NCBI GenBank assembly: GCA_020427005.1
Contig: JAGQOY010000023.1
Coordinates: forward strand, 1-41,155
Direction of reading: 5' to 3'
Length of the DNA stretch: 41,155 bases
Origin: Planctomycetales bacterium
Lineage (GTDB): Bacteria > Planctomycetota > Planctomycetia > Pirellulales > Pirellulaceae
Under the pieces are notes generated by a model. The model was not told the origin of the DNA. It saw nothing but the letters and a program-made list of their open reading frames with translations, and did not search any database. Made by a program: the position numbers and the translations under genes. Shown in pieces: positions 35,751 to 41,155 of the stretch (positions are counted from its first letter, which is position 1; each line of letters opens with the position of its first letter).

Positions 35751-36221
35751 ATGTTGCCGCACTTGCTAACGCTTGAACAACTGCGGATCTTGTCAACGCA
35801 GGAGAGCCTTTCTATGCCTCAACTCGAGCAACTATTCGCGACCCTTCGATCTTCTGATGAAGAAGTTCGCGCATGGACATCTGATATTCTACAAGGTGTT
35901 TCAGCTCCACCAGAAGAGCTGGTTCCGCAGCTGCAAATCTTTACTACAGACCATGCACCTGCGATCGCTGGCTGGGCCTGCAAACTGTTGTCACGCACAC
36001 AGCACACATCCAGCGCATCCATAAGTGCCCTAAAGAATGCCCTGTCAAATTATCCAGAATTGTCAGTACGAGAGCTGGCTGCCATGGCACTTGGAAATTG
36101 CCAAGAGATCTCAAGTGATGCGCTGCTTGCATTGAAACAAGCAGCCAGTGCGACCGAATATCCACGCTTAGCTAGGCTCGCCAGCGCAGCCATCGCTCAA
36201 CATTATTCAATGAGTAAATAG
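35751..36221 (+). CDS. HEAT-repeat-like helical protein
   Basis: The 156-residue protein is a series of amphipathic helices in the pattern of HEAT repeats: LEQLFATLRSSDEEVRAWTSDIL, PQLQIFTTDHAPAIAGWACKLL, ALKNALSNYPELSVRELAAMAL and LKQAASATEYPRLARLASAAI. Such repeats bind other proteins and have no catalytic role. There is no signal peptide, so it is probably cytoplasmic. The ribosome site is AAAAAGG seven bases ahead of the ATG. It stands between gltA (divergent) and the EEP-fold gene, 66 bases upstream of the latter and on the same strand, so the two may share a transcript. Confidence 0.65.
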   Translation: MLPHLLTLEQLRILSTQESLSMPQLEQLFATLRSSDEEVRAWTSDILQGVSAPPEELVPQLQIFTTDHAPAIAGWACKLLSRTQHTSSASISALKNALSNYPELSVRELAAMALGNCQEISSDALLALKQAASATEYPRLARLASAAIAQHYSMSK

Positions 36222-36287
36222 GCAACAACATTGGCAAATATCGAAATGGACTAGTTGAATCCGTTGGTTGATTTCAAGCAATGATTT

Positions 36288-37316
36288 GTGTTTTCCCTAC
36301 GGCATGGAGGCTACAGGGTGCGGTCGATTCCATTCTATCCAGTCATGGTTCTTCTTCTCGTTGGTTTCGGCGCATATTTGGGCTGTGATCATTCCCCGAT
36401 TGATCTGCCTCTCCAAAATGTCAACCACGAGTCATCGGGGCAGCTCGATCCTCTAGCAGAATTTGTGATTCCTCAGAGAACACCCTCAAATATCATCGTT
36501 GGCAGCTTTAACCTACAGCGATTGGGGCCAACGAAGATCAGCGATCCATGGGTGGTTGAGAAGTTCGCCGAAATCATTCGCGTCTTTGATGTGCTTGCGT
36601 TGCAAGAGATTACGAGTGTAGACCAAAGGACTCTGGCGCTACTTGTAGAACAAGTGAATCGAAATGGCGCTAATTATGCCTACACAATAAGTGAACGAAT
36701 TGGCAGAGAGGCCACGAATGGGTACCGAGAGCAATACGCGTTCGTATATGATCAAAATCGCTTAGAGGGGGGCCCACAGTACTGTTATAAAGTTGAAGAT
36801 CCCCAGGATCTCCTGCACAGAGAACCATTTGTTGGCCGATTTCGTTCCAGAGTTGTATCAGGTGCACCCTTCTCTTTTTCGCTTATCAATATCCATACCG
36901 ATCCAGATGAAATCGACACGGAACTAGACGTGTTGGCTGACGTTTTTGTCAATGTTCGTCAGTTCGAATATGCTCAGGGAGAAGATGATGTTGTGTTGCT
37001 GGGAGACTTGAACGCGGGTCCAAACCAGCTTCGAAAACTTGGCTCGATTCCGGGTATTCTTCCACTAGTCATCAGTCAGCCCACGAATACGCGCGGGACT
37101 CGTACCATCGATAATTTCTTGCTGGACCCTCAGCTAACTAGCGAATATGTGGGAAGGTGCGGCACAATTGACTTAGCAAAGGTCTTTAATCTTGGCCCTA
37201 CTGACGCAGAGCGTCTTTCGGATCATTTGCCCATCTGGGCCGAGTTCTCGAGTGCAGAGCTACGTACTTACCAGGCTGCTGTGGCCGGCATTCCAACGGA
37301 CTCAGTTCGTCGATAG
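36288..37316 (+). CDS. Endonuclease/exonuclease/phosphatase (DNase I-like) fold protein, exported
   Basis: The 342-residue protein (GTG start; an ATG at 36345 is also possible) has a hydrophobic leader ending AYLGC, an imperfect lipobox. EEP-fold catalytic residues are present: N75 in VGSFNLQRLG, E107 in LALQEITS, the GDLNAGP motif with Asp and Asn, and the terminal SDHLPIWAEF with the Asp-His pair. IHTDPDEIDTELDVL lies in the middle. It is thus likely a metal-dependent phosphodiesterase acting outside the cytoplasm on nucleic acid or a phospho-ester. DNase activity is one option; the substrate is not fixed by sequence. Confidence 0.85.
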   Translation: MFSLRHGGYRVRSIPFYPVMVLLLVGFGAYLGCDHSPIDLPLQNVNHESSGQLDPLAEFVIPQRTPSNIIVGSFNLQRLGPTKISDPWVVEKFAEIIRVFDVLALQEITSVDQRTLALLVEQVNRNGANYAYTISERIGREATNGYREQYAFVYDQNRLEGGPQYCYKVEDPQDLLHREPFVGRFRSRVVSGAPFSFSLINIHTDPDEIDTELDVLADVFVNVRQFEYAQGEDDVVLLGDLNAGPNQLRKLGSIPGILPLVISQPTNTRGTRTIDNFLLDPQLTSEYVGRCGTIDLAKVFNLGPTDAERLSDHLPIWAEFSSAELRTYQAAVAGIPTDSVRR

Positions 37317-37418
37317 CCTGTGATTAGAAATTCTACCTTGCATTTTTCATTGGATATGACGCGTGCGGCTGCCTTCGGCCCAGAGATCATAATTGCTCAC
37401 CGCTATTTAGATAAACAT

Positions 37419-38609
37419 CTAATCTCCATCCTCCAGTAACCAGGGCAAATCAAATCGCGCCAAAGTCAGCCTGTCCCCTGAGAAACTAGAAAAATCTCCA
37501 CGGCCAAAGAAGCAAAAAATGGTCCCAGAAGATGAGACGTTGATATCACTATAGGCACTCCAACCTGGCTCAATAGTTTTAGCAAGCTTCCAATGCCTTC
37601 CTTCATCTCGACTGATGTGTACGCTTAGGTTGCGACGATCTCGACTCTTCCCCGGTACTTCATTTCCATCAGCTCGCCCCAAGTTTTCGGGGTGAGAGAA
37701 CAGCAGCAGACTTTGACTGCCATTCTCATATCTTGTCAAACCCGCCATACATATAGGTTCGACCAAATCGTCCTGGAATTTAGGGCTAGACCAGTTGGTG
37801 GCACCGTCAGGACTATTTACTACAATCCGTCGATGTGCAAGAGACTCATTCCGTACGTTTAGCATCACGCTCCCGTCGGATAGCTGGATTGCGACAGTTT
37901 CATTGGGGTTGATGATCGTTTCCGTACATGGAACTGCGATCTCGCCTGCCAACCACGAATGCCCTCCATCGTCGCTGTAGATCGTTGCAGTCACGCTTGG
38001 GCGATGCGCATTGCCACCGGTACCCGTGGAAAGCCAAACAGGAACTATCAGTCGGCCACTAGACAGCTGAATGCCGTGGTTTGGTCCGGTTGCCAACACC
38101 TTCCAGTCGTACTCTCGTCGAAATACTTCAAACGTGGACGTGATTTCAACGGGGACCGACCAACTCACCCCATCATCTACGCTAAATTGATAAAAGCACC
38201 TCATGTACTCTAAGCAAAATAGCATGTGTATTTTCCCGCTTCGATCCGGAATGAGGACCGGATTATTGTAAGTAACCGAGCTTGGATTCACATTCTTTAA
38301 TCGCAGCGCAAACGGATTCTTCGTCTTTGGTCCTTCAACATGAACCACGCTCGCAGCTTGGCTCCAGGAAATACCATCATTCAGAGATCTGCGAAGCAAA
38401 ATATCGATATCGTCCCAATCTGATCCTGCGTTTCGGCGGGCCTCACACCAAGCGAGTATCGTCCCCTTTTGAGTAACGGCAATTCCAGGAATATGGTAAC
38501 GGTTGTAACCCGAATCACCGGCAACAAAAAGGTCCGTTTTCTCAAGCGGAAAAAGAAGCACTATGGCAGTAAAAAAAAGAATCATCATTCCTCCTAGGTA
38601 GACAATCAT
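37419..38609 (-). CDS. Sialidase-family (BNR repeat) exo-glycosidase with altered RIP motif
   Basis: The 396-residue protein starts with a hydrophobic leader. Asp-box (S-x-D-x-G-x-[ST]-W) elements recur: SLNDGISW, SVDDGVSW, SDDGGHSW, SPDGATNW and SRDEGRHW, giving the six-bladed propeller of GH33-type sialidases. LAWCEARRNAGSDWDDIDI corresponds to the Asp acid/base region. NETVAIQLSDGSVMLNVRN fits the Glu-Arg region, and GWSAYSDI has the expected Tyr. However, the N-terminal FRIP/YRIP motif, whose Arg belongs to the carboxylate-binding triad, reads YHIPGI (H39), and the final region lacks the usual Y-E pair. Activity on sialic acids is therefore doubtful. Confidence 0.85.
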   Translation of the reverse strand: MIVYLGGMMILFFTAIVLLFPLEKTDLFVAGDSGYNRYHIPGIAVTQKGTILAWCEARRNAGSDWDDIDILLRRSLNDGISWSQAASVVHVEGPKTKNPFALRLKNVNPSSVTYNNPVLIPDRSGKIHMLFCLEYMRCFYQFSVDDGVSWSVPVEITSTFEVFRREYDWKVLATGPNHGIQLSSGRLIVPVWLSTGTGGNAHRPSVTATIYSDDGGHSWLAGEIAVPCTETIINPNETVAIQLSDGSVMLNVRNESLAHRRIVVNSPDGATNWSSPKFQDDLVEPICMAGLTRYENGSQSLLLFSHPENLGRADGNEVPGKSRDRRNLSVHISRDEGRHWKLAKTIEPGWSAYSDINVSSSGTIFCFFGRGDFSSFSGDRLTLARFDLPWLLEDGD

Positions 38610-39041
38610 CCGGTTCAGTACTACCTGCCCATTATCAAATCAGAATCGGCGTAAACATAGGCGGTGCCATAAATGCAGCGTAATTCTCTTGATTTGATAG
38701 GTTGCCAGTCATTTATTTGAGATTAAGAAAACTCGTTTTGGCAAAGAGTCTCCCTATTTTCCGAGATTCTACCGGTCCATTTTTGAAGACCAATGCAATC
38801 GCACTGGTAGCTTATCTAACGCTTACTTTGCAATAGCTGAAGTTACTTGAATCATTTTTCATTTGAACAAATTGATGTCCATACACACAATGGATTAGAT
38901 CCCGGATTTTCGAACTTTACTACACTGCCCAATAGGGCACTAAGTCGCCACTCCCATGTCGAAGCTGACTAAAAGCAGTAAGTCAGTCCGAATCGGAGAT
39001 GCTTTTCGGTACCGTTACTCGTTACCGCGGAGTTTACTCAC
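38610..39041. other. Intergenic region between divergent sialidase and lipoprotein genes
   Basis: About 430 bases that should hold promoters for both flanking genes. The ribosome site GGAG (39029-39032) for the plus-strand gene is near its end. I found no gene, strong hairpin or repeat in the remainder. Confidence 0.4.
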
Positions 39042-39461
39042 TTGTTGACTCATTCACTGGAGAAAGCATTGCGGATATTAATAGTACTTGGCCTACTAAC
39101 GTTCGGTCTTGGTTGCCAAAATCCAACCTCAACAGTTAGCGGTACTGTTTCAGTCAATGGCGAACCGTTGACGAATGGATGGATAGAAATCGAAAACGCA
39201 GATGGTATGGGGCGAACCATCGACAGTCAGATAACGGATGGGCGCTTTGAGATTCCACAAGTGGAAGTGGGGCCAAAGATCGTCAGAATTTTGGCAAGGA
39301 AGTTTGCTGACGGTCTGGATTCCGATTCTGCCACGACGGAGTCAACTGACAGTGGCCAACAGTATTTGCCCGGCAAATACAACGCCTTAACGGAACTAAC
39401 GCTGGATGTAGTTGCACCTAAAACCCAGCAAGATTACAACTTAGAAATCACAATGGATTGA
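39042..39461 (+). CDS. Small lipoprotein with carboxypeptidase-regulatory-like fold
   Basis: The 139-residue protein starts with TTG at 39042 (GGAG nine bases upstream; a second TTG follows at once). Its leader ends in LTFGLGC, a lipobox. STVSGTVSVNGEPLTNGWIE followed by TDGRFEIPQVEVGPKIVRI is the beta-sandwich pattern of carboxypeptidase-regulatory-like or transthyretin-like domains, which are abundant in planctomycete lipoproteins. The role is unknown; such domains often bind sugars or proteins on the surface. It lies 54 bases before the DUF1593 gene and may share its transcript. Confidence 0.8.
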   Translation: MLTHSLEKALRILIVLGLLTFGLGCQNPTSTVSGTVSVNGEPLTNGWIEIENADGMGRTIDSQITDGRFEIPQVEVGPKIVRILARKFADGLDSDSATTESTDSGQQYLPGKYNALTELTLDVVAPKTQQDYNLEITMD

Positions 39462-39515
39462 GTCTTATCGTTTCATCCTCCTACGTTATTAATCCGCACG
39501 GGAAAAATCAAATTC

Positions 39516-40568
39516 ATGTTGGTGATGCAAAAACTTTTGCAAGTCCAGACCGTCCTCGTGGCGCTCATGTGGCATCCAACAATTACTTCCGCTCAGGTGC
39601 TGAGTGAGAATGAGTCTCGGCCAAGATTGCTAGTTCTAACCGATATCGGAGGCGACCCCGACGATCAGCAGTCGATGATCCGCTTGCTAATGTACAGTAA
39701 TGAATTTCTTATCTGTGGGCTGATTGCAAGTGCCTCCGGGACGCCCGGCGAATTGAAAGAGAAGTCTACTAGGCCTGACTTAATCCGACAGCTAATTGAC
39801 GCTTACGAAAAGTGCTTCCCTCAGTTATCTCAACATCGACGCGCCTATCCAACCTCGGAGTACCTGCGTGAGCGCGTGAAAACCGGAAATCCGGAACGCG
39901 GATTGGAGGCTGTGGGACAACACCATGATACCGAGGGATCAAAGTGGATCATCGAATGTATCAATAGTGCAAATGAAATTGACAAACTCAATATCGCGAT
40001 CTGGGGAGGGCAAACGGATTTGGCTCAAGCTCTGTGGCGTATTCGTACAGATTACGGAACTGTCGGGTTGACGTCAGCAGTTGCGAAACTTCGAATTTTC
40101 GACATCGCAGATCAAGACAATTTGGCAATATGGATCCAAAGCCAATTCCCTGGTCTCTTTTATATTCTCTCCAAGGCTCCTAATGGTCTAGATCGTCGTC
40201 AAGCAACTTTTCGGGGAATGTACTTAACTGGCAATGAAGAGCTAACCAGTCTTCAATGGGTCCAGCAGAATATTATCAGCTCTGGACCGCTAGGAAATTT
40301 GTATCCGACACGAACATGGACTGCCCCCAACGCTAATAGCTGCATGAAAGAAGGCGACACACCCTCCTGGTTCTTCTTCCTGCCTCTTGGGGGTAACGAT
40401 CCAAACGACCCGACCCATCCAGGCTGGGGTGGAAGCTATTTGTTGGGAGAGGATGGTTGGTACCACGACCTCCCGCAAGAGGATCATCCACGTGAGACCA
40501 TTAGCCGTTGGAGAAAAGATTTCCAGGCTGATTTTGCAGCCCGCTTGTCCTGGTGCCGAGAGAACTAA
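39516..40568 (+). CDS. DUF1593 (nucleoside-hydrolase-like) secreted protein
   Basis: The 350-residue protein has a leader ending near TSAQ, then RPRLLVLTDIGGDPDDQQS with D43, D47, D49 and D50. This is the DxxxxDxDD metal-binding cluster of nucleoside-hydrolase-like folds. The segment ERGLEAVGQHHDTEGSKWII and the end PSWFFFLPLGGNDPNDPTHPGWGGSYLLG match DUF1593, a family also described as cellulose-binding Sde182-like. It probably acts on a sugar-containing substrate in the periplasm, but the reaction is undefined. It lies close to the small lipoprotein gene and converges with the moxR-linked micro-gene, from which it is separated by one base. Confidence 0.88.
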   Translation: MLVMQKLLQVQTVLVALMWHPTITSAQVLSENESRPRLLVLTDIGGDPDDQQSMIRLLMYSNEFLICGLIASASGTPGELKEKSTRPDLIRQLIDAYEKCFPQLSQHRRAYPTSEYLRERVKTGNPERGLEAVGQHHDTEGSKWIIECINSANEIDKLNIAIWGGQTDLAQALWRIRTDYGTVGLTSAVAKLRIFDIADQDNLAIWIQSQFPGLFYILSKAPNGLDRRQATFRGMYLTGNEELTSLQWVQQNIISSGPLGNLYPTRTWTAPNANSCMKEGDTPSWFFFLPLGGNDPNDPTHPGWGGSYLLGEDGWYHDLPQEDHPRETISRWRKDFQADFAARLSWCREN

Positions 40569-40569
40569 C

Positions 40570-40710
40570 TTAGAGCAGGTAAGCTGCGTAAATCCTAGCT
40601 CCAATTGGCCCACTATGCCGTACTTGGAATCCATCTTTAAGAATCCAAATAATCGCCAATACAGTTAGCAACAAGAGCGTGATCACAACGTATTTCATGA
40701 AATCGGACAC
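40570..40710 (-). CDS. 46-residue single-helix membrane protein downstream of moxR
   Basis: This gene is too short for a standard 60-residue cut-off. GTG at 40710 starts it, with GGAGG at 40721-40717 exactly six bases upstream; an ATG is four codons further on (40698). The product begins MSDFMKYVVITLLLLTVLAI, a single hydrophobic helix with a few charged residues before it. A short basic tail with RHSGPIGARIYAAYLL follows. It starts 23 bases after the moxR stop on the same strand, so it is probably in the moxR operon. Other MoxR operons often carry small membrane proteins. The function is unknown. Confidence 0.65.
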   Translation of the reverse strand: MSDFMKYVVITLLLLTVLAIIWILKDGFQVRHSGPIGARIYAAYLL

Positions 40711-40733
40711 AACATCCCTCCATTGTTAGGTCG

Positions 40734-41155
40734 TTACGCCCTTCTAATTGGGATTTGAGCGATCAATTCCTCGATAATACTTACAGTTTTTCGTCCGTCC
40801 ATCTCAGCTTCTGGACGAAGTATCAGTCTGTGACTCAACACTGGCACACTCACACGTTGAACATCTTCGTGCGTCATGTATGGGCGTCCATGGATAAGCG
40901 CATGTACTCGAGCAGCTTTAAGCAAGTTGATGGCTGCCCGTGGACTTCCTCCAAGTAATAAATCGGGATGTTCTCGGCTACTACGAATCAGATCGACGAT
41001 ATAGCCCTGCAATTCATCCGTAATATGTACTTGTTCAATCTGATTTTGTATTTCTAATATCTGACTCCCACTTGTAATCGCAGTTGGCGGTTTCACACTT
41101 TGTCGATGAAGCTTTAGCATGCTAACTTCAGCATCCCTTGTCGGGTAATCGACGT
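40734..41155 (-). CDS. MoxR-family AAA+ ATPase, C-terminal part (5' end outside window)
   Basis: The frame stays open to the right edge, so the N-terminal AAA+ core (Walker motifs) is missing. The visible end opens with DYPTRDAEVSMLKLH, the sensor-adjacent region of MoxR proteins. It closes with the lid domain: LLLGGSPRAAINLLKAARVHALIHGRPYMTHEDVQRV and VLSHRL. In planctomycetes moxR usually sits with DUF58 and vWA genes for envelope or enzyme maturation. The 46-residue membrane gene follows it. Confidence 0.9.
   Translation of the reverse strand, partial: VDYPTRDAEVSMLKLHRQSVKPPTAITSGSQILEIQNQIEQVHITDELQGYIVDLIRSSREHPDLLLGGSPRAAINLLKAARVHALIHGRPYMTHEDVQRVSVPVLSHRLILRPEAEMDGRKTVSIIEELIAQIPIRRA

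Noticed and set aside
1..41155. CRISPR arrays, tRNA or rRNA genes, insertion sequences, phage or defence modules
   Set aside because: No regular short repeats with spacers, no tRNA arm patterns and no transposase, integrase or known defence motifs were seen. A covariance-model and profile search would be needed to exclude weak cases.

Overview
This window looks like a stretch of chromosome from a planctomycete, most likely the Pirellulales. The evidence is the gene content: a PQQ-like beta-propeller protein, a YTV-type repeat protein, a DUF1593 protein, a sialidase, TTG/GTG-rich starts, many secreted or lipid-anchored proteins of unknown role, and a moderate base composition. No rRNA, tRNA, CRISPR array, phage module or insertion sequence was seen. 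The placement is by protein motifs read by eye, not by database search.

Left part (1-9 kb): the 5' end of a secreted beta-propeller gene (minus) is followed on the plus strand by an OmpP1/FadL-like outer-membrane protein, an EF-hand lipoprotein with eight calcium-loop motifs, and an orphan NarL-type response regulator. A convergent minus-strand operon encodes a two-domain CbiX-type chelatase with a cysteine cluster, a CPA1-type cation/proton antiporter with a C-terminal RCK-like region, and a small membrane protein coupled to it by a one-base stop/start overlap.

Middle (9-20 kb): pyruvate phosphate dikinase (ppdK) stands alone between structured intergenic regions. Then come a SAM-methyltransferase-like protein, a secreted clan-CD (caspase/legumain-like) putative protease with an EF-hand loop, a secreted YTV-type repeat protein, a secreted protein built of two 100-residue-spaced copies of an unrecognised Cys/His domain, a class I methyltransferase, a small zinc-ribbon protein, and a membrane PIN-TRAM (YacL-like) protein.

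Housekeeping run (20-29 kb, plus strand): purA, then uppS-cdsA-phoH-pgpH-ybeY-corC. The last six are tightly spaced and probably co-transcribed. They join isoprenoid carrier and phospholipid precursor synthesis with RNA processing (PhoH, YbeY), a c-di-AMP-type HD phosphodiesterase and a CBS-domain membrane protein. A perfect 13-bp hairpin ends the run and probably also ends the convergent exopolysaccharide pair.

Right part (29-41 kb): a Wza-like export lipoprotein with a second lipoprotein, an isolated FliS-like flagellin chaperone, a class 3 lipase just after citrate synthase (gltA), a HEAT-like protein, an endonuclease/exonuclease/phosphatase-fold protein, a sialidase with a substituted RIP motif, a small lipoprotein, a DUF1593 protein, and the end of a MoxR AAA+ ATPase. 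A 46-codon membrane-protein gene follows moxR and is easy to miss.

No single locus is clearly a new defence or mobile system. The best candidates for new biology are the duplicated HxGHTD secreted protein, the secreted caspase-like/EF-hand protein, the CbiX-antiporter operon and the moxR-linked micro-protein.
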